Origin: Saprospiraceae bacterium
Lineage (GTDB): Bacteria; Bacteroidota; Bacteroidia; Chitinophagales; Saprospiraceae
Reading direction: 5' to 3'
Assembly (NCBI GenBank): GCA_016708265.1
Contig: JADJGA010000011.1
Span: forward strand, 558,001 to 622,000
Length of the DNA: 64,000 nucleotides
The translations under genes and the position numbers were made by a program. The first letter of the stretch is position 1, and every line of letters begins with the position of its first letter. The notes beneath the pieces are model-generated. The model was not told the DNA's origin, ran no database searches, and saw only the letters and a program-made list of their open reading frames with translations. Positions 17,591-26,626 of this stretch are shown one piece after another.

Positions 17591-19405
17591 ATGACAGCAA
17601 AAGAATTCAAAGATATTTTTTATCCATCAATACCGGTAGAGCCGGGTATTTACAAATTTATAGGAGAGGATGAAAATATTCTGTATGTTGGTAAAGCCAA
17701 AGATTTGAGAAAAAGACTGAATTCTTATTTTCAAAAAAATCCTGCTGTATTCAAAGTCAAATTGCTGGTCAGGAATTCTGTGAGGATCGATTATACTGTT
17801 GTTCACAGCGAACATGATGCTCTATTGCTGGAGAACACACTGATAAAAAAGCATCAGCCCCGCTATAATGTAATGCTAAAGGACGGCAAATCATATAGTT
17901 ATATAAGAATTAGAAAAGAAAATTTCCCAAGAGTGGAATTCACTCGCAAAGTGATCCGCGATGGTTCGGTATATTTCGGACCCTTTACTTCAAAGTATAA
18001 AGTAAATATACTTCTGGATCTTATAAAAAGACTTTTTAAAGTCAGGACCTGCAAATTAAACCTGACCGAAAAGAATATTAATGCCGGAAAATTCAAAGTG
18101 TGTCTTGAGTTCCATATCAAAAACTGTATGGGGCCCTGTGAAGGTCTGCAATCAGAAAGAGAATACAATGAGATGATAGATCAGGTAAAAAATGTATTAA
18201 AAGGGCATTTCAAACTGGTAAAGGATTATATAGTTGATAAAATGCATTATTATGCCGGAATTCTTGAATTTGAAAAAGCACAGGAATTTAAAGAAAAACT
18301 GATCATTTTCGAGGATTATCAGGCCAAATCGACTGTTGTGAGTCCTAGTATCAAAGATCTGGATGTTTTTTATATTGACAGTGAAGATGATTGTTTTTAT
18401 GTTAATTTCCTGAAGGTTGTAAATGGAAGTATTATAACTGCCGAAACCGTGAAACTTGAAAAAAATCTTGATGAAGATAAAGAATCTGCACTCAGATTTG
18501 CTATTTCACATTTAAGAGAGAAGTACAACAGCATTTCTCCTGAATTAATACTGCCATTCAGAATAACCACGACAATTGAAAATATAGTCGTCACTGTCCC
18601 AAGAAAGGGAGATAAATTCCAGCTCCTGGAAATGTCCCGGAAAAATGTGCGCTATTTCATGATCCAAAATAAGGCAAATAAAGAAGAAAGTAAAAGAACT
18701 ACTCCATCGGAAAGAATATTAAATACATTGAAAACCGATCTTCAGATGGATAAAATACCCATCCATATTGAGTGTTTTGACAATTCAAACCTTCATGGCA
18801 CTAATCCTGTTGCCAGCTGTGTTGTTTTTAAAAATGCCAAACCCTCAAAAAAGGATTACAGGCATTTCAATATAAAAACAGTTGAAGGCATCAATGATTT
18901 TGCCTCGATGGAAGAAATTGTATTGAGGAGATATAAACGTTTAATCGAAGAAGAAAAGGAACTTCCACAACTGATCATAATAGACGGTGGAAAAGGCCAG
19001 TTGAGTTCAGCTATGCATAGCATTGATCAACTGGGAATTAAAGACGAAGTAATGGTCATTGGAATAGCAAAGAGGCTGGAAGAGATTTATTTTCCACACG
19101 ATCCGGTGCCTTTGTATATTAACAAAAAATCAGAATCGCTTAAATTGATCCAGCAATTGAGAAATGAAGCCCACAGATTTGCTATCACTTTTCACAGGGA
19201 CCAGCGCTCAAAGAAATTTATTGATACTAAACTAAAAGATATTCCCGGAGTAGGTGAAAAATCAATATCAAAGCTTTTAAGGCATTTCAAATCAGTAGAA
19301 AAAATAAAGGAAGCTACTTTTGAAGATCTCATGATCATTGTAGGCAAAACCATTGCAGGCAAGATCATTAAGTACTTTCACCCGCTTCAAAGCGATCTAC
19401 TGTAA
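17591..19405 (+). CDS. uvrC: Excinuclease ABC subunit C
   Basis: UvrC makes both cuts around DNA lesions in nucleotide excision repair, with UvrA and UvrB. Domains in order: an N-terminal GIY-YIG nuclease (EPGIYKFIGEDENILYVGKA, about 17-100) for the 3' cut; a Cys-containing linker; a UVR helical pair near 200-235 (ILEFEKAQEFKEKL) that binds UvrB; an RNase-H-like domain (IECFDNSNLHGTNPVASCVV, then LIIIDGGKGQLSSA) for the 5' cut; and C-terminal helix-hairpin-helix motifs (LKDIPGVGEKSISKLL). At 604 residues it is full length and intact. It is transcribed alone, ending at a strong hairpin shared with the convergent blaR-like gene. Confidence 0.96.
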   Translation: MTAKEFKDIFYPSIPVEPGIYKFIGEDENILYVGKAKDLRKRLNSYFQKNPAVFKVKLLVRNSVRIDYTVVHSEHDALLLENTLIKKHQPRYNVMLKDGKSYSYIRIRKENFPRVEFTRKVIRDGSVYFGPFTSKYKVNILLDLIKRLFKVRTCKLNLTEKNINAGKFKVCLEFHIKNCMGPCEGLQSEREYNEMIDQVKNVLKGHFKLVKDYIVDKMHYYAGILEFEKAQEFKEKLIIFEDYQAKSTVVSPSIKDLDVFYIDSEDDCFYVNFLKVVNGSIITAETVKLEKNLDEDKESALRFAISHLREKYNSISPELILPFRITTTIENIVVTVPRKGDKFQLLEMSRKNVRYFMIQNKANKEESKRTTPSERILNTLKTDLQMDKIPIHIECFDNSNLHGTNPVASCVVFKNAKPSKKDYRHFNIKTVEGINDFASMEEIVLRRYKRLIEEEKELPQLIIIDGGKGQLSSAMHSIDQLGIKDEVMVIGIAKRLEEIYFPHDPVPLYINKKSESLKLIQQLRNEAHRFAITFHRDQRSKKFIDTKLKDIPGVGEKSISKLLRHFKSVEKIKEATFEDLMIIVGKTIAGKIIKYFHPLQSDLL

Positions 19406-19517
19406 TTTCAGATAACAATTTTGAATTTAAAAACTGACAGAAAAAGCAAAAAAATGTTCTAAGCTAATTTAAGCTTGTATGTATGAATATGCTCATCCTT
19501 TATTTACATGTTGCAAA

Positions 19518-19562
19518 AATTCTTTGTGATTGTATTTCTACTGAAAGCAATCACAAAGAATT
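19518..19562. terminator. Bidirectional terminator between uvrC and the M56 gene
   Basis: Perfect 15-base arms, AATTCTTTGTGATTG (19518-19532) and its complement CAATCACAAAGAATT (19548-19562), enclose a 15-base loop. The flanks are A-rich on the left and T-rich on the right, so it can stop transcription from both convergent genes. Confidence 0.8.
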
Positions 19563-19623
19563 ATTTTTTGCTTATAAACTAAGAAAATGTGCAATTATCC
19601 AGACATTCAAGTAACAAATATTT

Positions 19624-20898
19624 TCATTTTTTCTTATCTGACAATTTGAACATCACAGGAAGTGTCATAAAAACATCAACATTTTTACCCTTATTTTTAC
19701 CGGGGATCCATTTTTGAGGCATGCTATTCATGCTCTCAAGTATGCGTTTTACTTCATTGCCGCAGCCATATTCAATATCTTTGATGATTTGAATATTTTT
19801 TACCATGCCTTTTTTGGAAACAGTAAACTTTGCTACAACTTTGCCCTCAATTTTACCGGCAACTGCTGCTTCAGGATATTTAAGATTTTTAGCAACATAA
19901 TTCATAAGGTTTTCAATAGAGCAATTTTCTTTTTCTTCTTTTGTCATTTTGTCTTCACATCCCGGAAATCTTGGCATTTCATCCACAACATCAAATACAT
20001 TCTCTGTTGCTACACTTTTATTAGCTTTTTTATCTGCCCTGATATCTGTTTGTGATTGCAGGCTTCTGGCGAAAAATACAAGGAGTAGTCCAAATGTAAC
20101 TGCCATAATGTATTTCCACCTGTTTTGATTTTTAGATTTGTACATCATTTTAATACGGGTTTTAATAAGTGAATTAAAGAAATTGTTTGTGACCTGGAAT
20201 TGCATTCCGGATTGCAATTGTCTGATCAGTATTTCGCTATATGTTTTTTTAGGGAAATGTGAGATAACTTCATTATCGGCTGTAAATTCATGGTTCTCTC
20301 TAATGTATTTTGAAAATAAATAAATAATTGGATTGAACCAGAATACAATCTTCAGAATTTCAATAAAAATGATATCAATACTGTGGTAATGACGAACATG
20401 AACCAGTTCATGGTCTAAGATCTTATCGTATTGTTCTTTATCCCGTTCATTTATGAAAACAAAATTCAGGAATGAGAAGGGATTTATGGAAGTATGAATT
20501 AAAGTGTAATCCGGGTTGTGTTCCTTAATACTATTAACATACAAAATATATATTGAATACAATGACTTCAATAATCGTACCACAAATATTATTGCAACAA
20601 ATAAATATATTGTCAGAAAAATATCTCCGTAGATCTGGTTGTTTTCCGTTATTTTACTGATAGATGATGTTATAAGTATTTCCGGTGACGTGATTACGTA
20701 GAATACAGAATCAGAAGTTTTAATAAACTGAAGGAATTGAGAACTGTTCAAAAATGGAATTATTAGACCAGTAACTAAAGAAAGCAATAAAAACAACCTG
20801 TTGTATGTAAATTGCTTTTCAGCTCTCAGAAAAATTTGAAAATATAAGGCTGATAAACCCCATATTAATGCCGGATATAAAACTAATTGAGTTATCAT
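19624..20898 (-). CDS. M56 (BlaR1-like) membrane metallopeptidase with TonB C-terminal domain
   Basis: The N-terminal half has four membrane helices and a cytoplasm-facing zinc protease domain, with the zinc motif HELVH at about residue 156 and the M56 motif HEFTADNEVI. BlaR1 relatives sense an outside signal and cleave their BlaI partner. The C-terminal 110 residues are a TonB_C-type fold (EMPRFPGCEDKMTKEEK, then NLMNYVAKNLKYPEAAVAGK and GKVVAKFTVSKKG), common in Bacteroidota versions instead of a penicillin-binding domain. It is therefore unlikely to sense beta-lactams. It overlaps the regulator gene by four bases. Confidence 0.88.
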   Translation of the reverse strand: MITQLVLYPALIWGLSALYFQIFLRAEKQFTYNRLFLLLSLVTGLIIPFLNSSQFLQFIKTSDSVFYVITSPEILITSSISKITENNQIYGDIFLTIYLFVAIIFVVRLLKSLYSIYILYVNSIKEHNPDYTLIHTSINPFSFLNFVFINERDKEQYDKILDHELVHVRHYHSIDIIFIEILKIVFWFNPIIYLFSKYIRENHEFTADNEVISHFPKKTYSEILIRQLQSGMQFQVTNNFFNSLIKTRIKMMYKSKNQNRWKYIMAVTFGLLLVFFARSLQSQTDIRADKKANKSVATENVFDVVDEMPRFPGCEDKMTKEEKENCSIENLMNYVAKNLKYPEAAVAGKIEGKVVAKFTVSKKGMVKNIQIIKDIEYGCGNEVKRILESMNSMPQKWIPGKNKGKNVDVFMTLPVMFKLSDKKK

Positions 20899-21260
20899 TG
20901 CAGATTATTATTTTCAAGTTTATTAAGCAAATCCTTTAATTCTTCTATATTTACTTTTTCCTCTTTAACCAAAAAAGACAACAAAGCATTTGGTGAACCT
21001 TCGAAATAGTTCGATATTACATCCCCTACTGTCATTTTAGAATAATCATCTTTGTTCACCACAGCAGTATATTCGTATGTTTTACCATAGGCTTTATGTT
21101 TCAGAAAGCCTTTTTTTTCCAGTATCCTTACAATAGAGGAAACAGTGGAATGAGGTGGCTTCGGATCAGGCATTTTTTCAATAAGTTCACTCACTATTGA
21201 TGGTCCGGACAACCAAAACATCTGCATTATTTCTTCTTCTGTTTTAGTAAGTTTCTTCAT
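20895..21260 (-). CDS. BlaI/MecI/CopY-family transcription repressor
   Basis: A winged-helix repressor of about 121 residues. The longer frame begins with a TTG at 21275, so I choose the ATG at 21260 (MKKLTKTEEEIMQMFWLSG). The DNA-binding part includes PKPPHSTVSSIVRILEKKGF, and the rest is the dimerisation helices. It is expected to repress its own operon until the downstream M56 protease cleaves it. A perfect palindromic operator lies 33 bases upstream. Confidence 0.9.
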   Translation of the reverse strand: MKKLTKTEEEIMQMFWLSGPSIVSELIEKMPDPKPPHSTVSSIVRILEKKGFLKHKAYGKTYEYTAVVNKDDYSKMTVGDVISNYFEGSPNALLSFLVKEEKVNIEELKDLLNKLENNNLQ

Positions 21261-21292
21261 TTTTTTAATTTTCAACTTAGATATTAATTATG

Positions 21293-21310
21293 TAACGTAT
21301 GTTTACGTTA
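21293..21310. promoter_or_regulatory. Palindromic operator of the BlaI-type repressor
   Basis: TAACGTA-TGTT-TACGTTA is a perfect inverted repeat with 7-base arms and a 4-base spacer. BlaI/MecI proteins bind TACA/TGTA-like dyads of similar size just before their own genes. The position 33 bases before the repressor start fits autoregulation; binding itself is inference. Confidence 0.65.
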
Positions 21311-21381
21311 TAACGCTGCCAGAAATAAAAAAGTTTCAGAAAAAATTATTTTTTGAACAATAATTGTTATTTTTTTTAATA

Positions 21382-21389
21382 CAAATGTA
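21382..21389 (-). promoter_or_regulatory. -7 promoter element of the BlaI-M56 operon
   Basis: The minus strand reads TACATTTG, fitting TAnnTTTG, about 122 bases before the repressor start and upstream of the operator. If this is the promoter, the operator lies in the 5' leader and would act as a roadblock. Confidence 0.45.
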
Positions 21390-21798
21390 TCAGGCAATAT
21401 TTTTTAATTATCCGGGATATTATATTCATAAGTTTCGGACTTAATTAACTGTAATTAGAATTGAGAAGTACAGAAGAAAAAGCAAAATCTAAATATACTG
21501 CACTTCAATATTTACTCACTGTGTGTTCAAGTCAATTGTTATTTTTTTGATCTTGATACAGATTAATTTTTTATGCTGGAAGGCAAGATATGGGGTAACC
21601 AAGATAAGAAAAAAACCGACAAATTAATGTTTAATTTTATTTCCATCTTAACGCAAAACTTACTCAAAAAGATCAAATTAGTGAACTGTTTTTAAATTCA
21701 GATTAATAATTATACTTTAAGTTAAAATTTTTTTAAATAAATTTTTTTTATTTAAAAAAAAAACGTAACTTTCAGCGAAAATATTAAACTCAAATATC
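21390..21798. other. AT-rich intergenic region
   Basis: The divergent gap between the BlaI-type regulator and the PstS-like gene. I see no reading frame of note. A near-consensus TAACTTTC at 21766-21773 is a plausible -7 element for the gene at 21799. Confidence 0.45.
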
Positions 21799-22770
21799 AT
21801 GAAAAGAAAATTTCTGTATCTATTCTTTGGATTACTACTTTGCTTCTGTTCGTGCAAAAAACCAGACAGTAAGGAAAATAAAAATGAAATAAAAAATGGA
21901 AAAATTAGTGGCACAATTATTCTGACGGGAGCTTATGCTTTAATGCCTGCAGCTATTAACTGGGCAAATGAATTTAAGAAGCTGTATCCCCAGGTCAATG
22001 TGAAGGTTTATACAAAAGGAACCGGAGCAGGGATTAAAGACCTGATTGACAAAAAAGCTACAATAGCCATGATTTCAAGGGAAGCTTCTCCTGAAGAAAA
22101 TAAGGGTATTTTGTGGAAAATATCTGTTGCAAGAGATGGGGTAGGCTTGATAATCAATTCAAAAAATCCCTGGTTGAAAGAAATACTTGCAAGGGGATTT
22201 ACACAGGCTGAAATCGTAAAATTATTCACTTCTGAAAAGCCACTGAAATGGAACGATTTTATTAAAACAGCTGAGGCAAAAACAATTAACACCTTTGTTA
22301 GATCAGATAACAGCGGTGCTGCTGAAGTTTTGGCAAATTTCCTGTATTGCACTCAAGCCGATCTTAACGGAAAAGGATGTGAGGGTGATCCGGGTATGAT
22401 TAATTGCATTTCAGAAGACATTTATGGTATAGGTTTTTGCAATTTGAATTTTGCCTTTGATGACAAAACGCTGGACAGAATCCCTGAAATTCAGGTAATT
22501 CCTTTTGACCTGAATAACAATGGTAAAGTTGATAAGAAGGAAGAAATCGCAATCAATCTGCTTGAATTTGAACGCAATGTGTGGGCAGGAAAATACCCAA
22601 AGTGCCTGTGCAGGTATTTGTATCTTGCAACTTTAGAAAAACCTGTGGATCCTGCTGTAGTTGAATTCCTGAAATTCACACAAGCCAAGGGTCAGGAAAT
22701 CGTAACTAATAGCGGACTGTGTAAGCTGAATACAATTGAAATTGAAAATAATATATTGTTGCTGAAGTAG
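21799..22770 (+). CDS. PstS-like substrate-binding lipoprotein
   Basis: This is a 323-residue periplasmic binding protein. The signal peptide ends in LCFCSC, a lipobox. The mature part begins GTIILTGAYALMPAAINWAN and carries KGTGAGIKDLIDKKATIAMISR and FVRSDNSGAAEVLANFL, the PstS/phosphate-type binding pattern (a Ser-Gly-Ala loop on two lobes). It lacks an adjacent ABC permease or ATPase, so it may feed a transporter elsewhere or act as a sensor. It also has an EF-hand-like loop DLNNNGKVDKKEE near residue 235, with Asp/Asn at the calcium-binding positions. Phosphate as ligand is a family guess. Confidence 0.75.
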   Translation: MKRKFLYLFFGLLLCFCSCKKPDSKENKNEIKNGKISGTIILTGAYALMPAAINWANEFKKLYPQVNVKVYTKGTGAGIKDLIDKKATIAMISREASPEENKGILWKISVARDGVGLIINSKNPWLKEILARGFTQAEIVKLFTSEKPLKWNDFIKTAEAKTINTFVRSDNSGAAEVLANFLYCTQADLNGKGCEGDPGMINCISEDIYGIGFCNLNFAFDDKTLDRIPEIQVIPFDLNNNGKVDKKEEIAINLLEFERNVWAGKYPKCLCRYLYLATLEKPVDPAVVEFLKFTQAKGQEIVTNSGLCKLNTIEIENNILLLK

Positions 22771-23030
22771 TTTGTTGATAATTGTCTGAACCCTGTTTAT
22801 ATTCTTTAAGGTAACTAAACTCTGTTTGAATTGGATGTTACCTTTACAGTGATTGAATACTTATTAACTGAGTATGTTTTTGTAAAGTAGTATTTTTCAC
22901 CCGGTTTGATTATTTTATTTGGACTAAATACTGATGCTTCCTATTGCAGTTTATATAACATAATGAGTGTAAAAAATCAGATTTTGAACCGGAGGAAATA
23001 TATTGATTTTTGTTATTTTAATCTCAATTC
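22771..23030. other. Intergenic region before the duplicated gene fragment
   Basis: No convincing gene or RNA is seen. With the next 200 bases it separates the PstS-like gene from the alpha-galactosidase. Confidence 0.4.
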
Positions 23031-23130
23031 TTGTCATATGGAAAACGAAAAACGCAACTAATTCATTCTGACATATAATGTAGAGGATGTCAGATATTTT
23101 GATGGTAAATATTGTACTTACTATTTTATA
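23031..23130 (+). pseudogene. 5' fragment of the DUF898 gene (duplicate)
   Basis: From TTGTCATATGGAAAACG onward this stretch follows the start of the DUF898 gene at 24576 almost base for base. It has the same ATGGAAAACGAAAAACGCAA start, the matching CAGATATTTTG and the same TAAATATTGTACTTACTATT, with a deletion of about 11 bases and a stop after a few codons. Similarity ends near 23130. It is a dead partial copy; the alpha-galactosidase gene now sits between the fragment and the intact gene. Confidence 0.8.
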
Positions 23131-23234
23131 AATTTAAGTGGATCAACTTAGAAAAACCCAAAAGTTATTTTTCCCCCTAATTAATTTGAAAATGTTATAT
23201 ATTGAATGAAATTAATAATACAAATAAATATATT

Positions 23235-24407
23235 ATGATAAAAAATATAATATTGGTTTTAATAAGCTTTTTGTCATTGACATTATCAGGTCAAAAGTTT
23301 GAAGGGTTGGCACCTACTCCTCCAATGGGCTGGAACAGTTGGAATTGGTTTGGATGTGACGTAAGTGAAAAATTGATCAAAGAAATTGCTGAAGCAATAG
23401 TGCAATCGGGGATGCAGGAAGCTGGATATCAGTATATAGTTGTAGATGATTGTTGGCAAATCAGCAGAGATAGTGCCGGAAATATTTTAGCAGATCCACA
23501 ACGATTTCCATCAGGCATTAAATCATTGGTTGATTATGTACATTCCAGGAGATTAAAATTTGGTATTTACTCTTGTGCAGGAAGAAAGACATGTCAAAAA
23601 CGACCCGGCAGCAGAGGGTATGAGTTTCAGGATGCAAGACAATATGCTGCATGGGGAGTTGATTACTTAAAATTTGATTGGTGTAATACTACCGGACAAA
23701 ATGCTGAAGAGTCATACAGGACAATGAGTGATGCTATTTATGCGGCAGGAAGGCCAATGCTTTTTAGTATTTGCGATTGGGGTTACAGCAAGCCATGGAC
23801 ATGGGCTGCAAAAGTCGGACATTTATGGAGGACAACTGATGATATTCTGGATTGCTGGGATTGTGGCGATACCCGGCAAAACATTGGTTTTGTTAAAATT
23901 CTGGACAAACAGGCAGGACTTGAAAAATTTGCAGGTCCTGATCATTGGAATGATCCGGATATGCTTCAGGTAGGCAATTCAGGCCTTACCATTTCAGAAG
24001 GCAGGGCACATTTTGCTTTGTGGTGTTTGCTTGCAGCTCCTCTGATGGCAGGAAACGATGTTAGAAATATGAAAAAAGAAACAAAAGAAATTTTGACCAA
24101 TAAAGAATTGATAGATATCAATCAGGATAAACTCGGAATACAGGGATATAAAGTTCGTGATGATGAGGACCTTGAAGTTTGGATGAAACCTTTATCTGAT
24201 GGCTCCAAGGCTGTAGTAATGTTTAACAGAGGAGAAATTGCCAAAGAAATTATATGCTATTGGCCTGAAATTGATTTATATTCAAATATAAAAGCAAGGG
24301 TACGTGATTTATATTTACACTCAGATCTTGGAGTCTTTGATGTAAAATATAAAGCTTTAATTCCTGCACATGATGTAGCAGCTTTAAGAATTTACCCGGT
24401 GAAATAA
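23235..24407 (+). CDS. Alpha-galactosidase, glycoside hydrolase family 27
   Basis: GH27 enzymes remove terminal alpha-galactose (sometimes N-acetylgalactosamine or arabinose) from oligosaccharides with retention. The start is the ATG at 23235, which gives a clean signal peptide ending LTLSGQ; the frame also has a TTG at 23202. Family motifs: PPMGWNSWNWFGC near the mature N-terminus, VVDDCWQ, the nucleophile Asp in DYLKFDWCN, and the acid/base Asp in the RTTDDI segment. GPDHWNDPDMLQVGN follows, then the C-terminal beta domain. The protein is about 390 residues, full length and exported. No polysaccharide-utilisation locus (SusC/D) is next to it. Confidence 0.93.
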   Translation: MIKNIILVLISFLSLTLSGQKFEGLAPTPPMGWNSWNWFGCDVSEKLIKEIAEAIVQSGMQEAGYQYIVVDDCWQISRDSAGNILADPQRFPSGIKSLVDYVHSRRLKFGIYSCAGRKTCQKRPGSRGYEFQDARQYAAWGVDYLKFDWCNTTGQNAEESYRTMSDAIYAAGRPMLFSICDWGYSKPWTWAAKVGHLWRTTDDILDCWDCGDTRQNIGFVKILDKQAGLEKFAGPDHWNDPDMLQVGNSGLTISEGRAHFALWCLLAAPLMAGNDVRNMKKETKEILTNKELIDINQDKLGIQGYKVRDDEDLEVWMKPLSDGSKAVVMFNRGEIAKEIICYWPEIDLYSNIKARVRDLYLHSDLGVFDVKYKALIPAHDVAALRIYPVK

Positions 24408-24526
24408 TTATTGCTTGTTTCTTATAGTTTTTAAAACTCTTTATGTTGACCTAAATAAATATAATGGATAGGTTAAAATAACTACATAAATATAAGGAAA
24501 ATATTTAGTTTTTTTTTACTATAAAT

Positions 24527-24534
24527 TAGTTTTG
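24527..24534 (+). promoter_or_regulatory. -7 promoter element of the DUF898-M48 pair
   Basis: TAGTTTTG matches TAnnTTTG, 42 bases before the start codon. Confidence 0.55.
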
Positions 24535-24575
24535 TATATTGCACAATTATTTAAGTTAGTATAAAAACTTGTTAT

Positions 24576-25511
24576 ATGGAAAACGAAAAACGCAACTATT
24601 TTCCTCTGACATTTAATGGTGAGGGTGCCAGATATTTTGGTATTTGGGTGGTAAATATTGTACTTACTATTTTAACACTGGGACTATATTATCCCTGGGC
24701 AAAGGTTGCCAACAGGAAATATCTCTGGAATTCGACGGCAATTGGAGAAGACAGATTCATTTTTCATGGCACCGGAAATGAAATTTTTAAAGGATTTGTA
24801 ATTGCATATCTGATTCTTGGGATAAGTTTGATTATGTCGTATTTTTCTCCAGGGTTGATTTTTTTGTTTTATGTGGTTTTACTTTTGATTATGCCATTTG
24901 CTGTTTTTGGTGCGTGGCGTTACCGTGTTTCAAGAACTTCGTGGCGTGGAATTTACTTTTCATTTGATGGAAATATGAGGGAGTTTTTTAGTCTTTATTT
25001 TGTTCATTTCCTACTCACACTGGTCACCATAGGTATATATGGTCCATGGTTCAGGGTCAAAATCGAGAAATATCTGATTTCGCACACAAAATTTGGACAG
25101 TATGAGTTTGATTTCGAAGGTGATGGTGCTGATCTGTTTGTGATCAATTTGTTGGGGGTCATTCTCACTATTATCACTCTATATATTTATTTGCCATGGT
25201 TCATTAAAAACAGGTTTAAATTCACAATTGACAATACAGTCATATATCATGGTGATAAAAAATCATATCTCAGGACCAATCTTGATGGAGGAGATCTTTT
25301 TGGCACCTTATTGCTAAACGCAATTCTCACTACTGTAACTTTAGGACTGGCAACCCCATGGGCAATAATGAGAAGCTATAAACTCTTCCTGCAATCTGTC
25401 CATTTACCTGCTGACGTTGATCTGGATGCCCTTGAACAGAATGTAGATGATTTTAACGATGCTACAGGAGACAGCCTTTTAGATATACTTGATGTCGGAT
25501 TAGATTTCTGA
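24576..25511 (+). CDS. DUF898 (YjgN-like) inner-membrane protein
   Basis: A 311-residue membrane protein with a thrice-repeated unit. Each unit has a hydrophobic span ending in a YxPW-type motif: LGLYYPWAKVANRKYLWN, then IGIYGPWFRVKIEKYL, then TLYIYLPWFIKNRFKF and GLATPWAIMRSYKLFL. DUF898 proteins have no established function. It overlaps the next gene by one base (TGATG), and DUF898 is often paired with an M48 peptidase, which suggests they work together at the inner membrane. A dead 5' copy of this gene lies at 23031-23130. Confidence 0.85.
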   Translation: MENEKRNYFPLTFNGEGARYFGIWVVNIVLTILTLGLYYPWAKVANRKYLWNSTAIGEDRFIFHGTGNEIFKGFVIAYLILGISLIMSYFSPGLIFLFYVVLLLIMPFAVFGAWRYRVSRTSWRGIYFSFDGNMREFFSLYFVHFLLTLVTIGIYGPWFRVKIEKYLISHTKFGQYEFDFEGDGADLFVINLLGVILTIITLYIYLPWFIKNRFKFTIDNTVIYHGDKKSYLRTNLDGGDLFGTLLLNAILTTVTLGLATPWAIMRSYKLFLQSVHLPADVDLDALEQNVDDFNDATGDSLLDILDVGLDF

Positions 25512-26626
25512 TGATGGAAACAACATTGCCGGGAAAATATTTAGATGGTTTATCATCAAGACCACTTTCGGTTCAGGTACAGTTTTATAAAAACTATATA
25601 GAAATACTGGGAACTGATAATGCTGTGATAGAAACATGGGATATCGATGAAATTAAAAATATTGATTTTACGGGGTCTAAGACAGTTCACCTGAATTATG
25701 GATCATTTCCAGAAAAAAATCTGATCCTGGAAGGTGATATGGCTTTTGAGACTATCAAGGTATTGTACCCTCAGCTTAACAGGGATAATATATATTTTCA
25801 CCTTCTAAAGGGTAATCGTTTAAAAATCTTTTTTTACGGTATTTTAAGTCTTTTATCGGTATTATTGATTTATCTGTTCGTAGTAGCGCCTTACATTGCT
25901 GTTAAAATTGTTGATTTGATTCCTCAAAAACAGGAAATCGTACTGGGTAACAAAATGTTTGAATCTATAGAGAAGTTTTCGGATGTTGACAATGACTTGT
26001 CGCTTCGTCTGAACGAATTTTATACAGAGACAAAATTTAAAAGTAAATATCCTGTTGAAATTGTTTATATTGATGAGGCATTAGTAAATGCGTATGCAGT
26101 ACCTGGAGGAAAAATCGTGGTATACCGTGGATTGATCGAAAAAATGAATGACTGGAAACAACTTGCGGGACTTCTGGCTCATGAATTGGCGCATGTTGAC
26201 AAAAGGCATTCACTAAAATCACTTAGCAGAAGTTTAAGTATTTATCTGGCTGTTTCAGTTTTGACCACTGACCTTAGCGGAGCAAGTACGGTATTGATCG
26301 ATAATGCATTTAAGCTTAATGAACTTTCGCATAGCAGGTCATTCGAAAAAGAAGCAGACGATACAGGATTTGATTATCTGGTTGAGAATAATATCAATCC
26401 GGTTGGCATGGTTGAATTGTTTGAGAAAATAGAAAAGGAAGAATCAATGGTGTTGAACGAAAAGAGCAGGAAAATTTTTCGTTATGTCAGCACTCATCCG
26501 CTTACAGAAGAAAGAATACTTAGTCTTAAAACACGGATCAGTGAGAAAGGAAACAGTAAATATTCAGAAAATGATAAAGCCAGGAAAATATTTGAGGATA
26601 TTAAGAACAGATCAGCTCAAAAATAA
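25511..26626 (+). CDS. M48-family membrane zinc metalloprotease
   Basis: The protein is 371 residues. An N-terminal domain of about 100 residues (partly beta) is followed by one membrane helix (IFFYGILSLLSVLLIYLFVV). The peptidase domain then has the zinc motif HELAH at about residue 223 and the third ligand in RSFEKEADDTGFDYL. VNAYAVPGGKIVVYRGLIEK is the usual strand before the active site. M48 enzymes remove misfolded or modified membrane and periplasmic proteins. Translation is coupled to DUF898 by the one-base overlap. The 3' end overlaps the convergent pabC by ten bases. Confidence 0.9.
   Translation: MMETTLPGKYLDGLSSRPLSVQVQFYKNYIEILGTDNAVIETWDIDEIKNIDFTGSKTVHLNYGSFPEKNLILEGDMAFETIKVLYPQLNRDNIYFHLLKGNRLKIFFYGILSLLSVLLIYLFVVAPYIAVKIVDLIPQKQEIVLGNKMFESIEKFSDVDNDLSLRLNEFYTETKFKSKYPVEIVYIDEALVNAYAVPGGKIVVYRGLIEKMNDWKQLAGLLAHELAHVDKRHSLKSLSRSLSIYLAVSVLTTDLSGASTVLIDNAFKLNELSHSRSFEKEADDTGFDYLVENNINPVGMVELFEKIEKEESMVLNEKSRKIFRYVSTHPLTEERILSLKTRISEKGNSKYSENDKARKIFEDIKNRSAQK

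Noticed and set aside
19624..21260. Beta-lactam resistance from the BlaI/BlaR-like pair
   Set aside because: The M56 protein has a TonB-type C-terminal domain in place of the penicillin sensor, and no beta-lactamase gene is adjacent.
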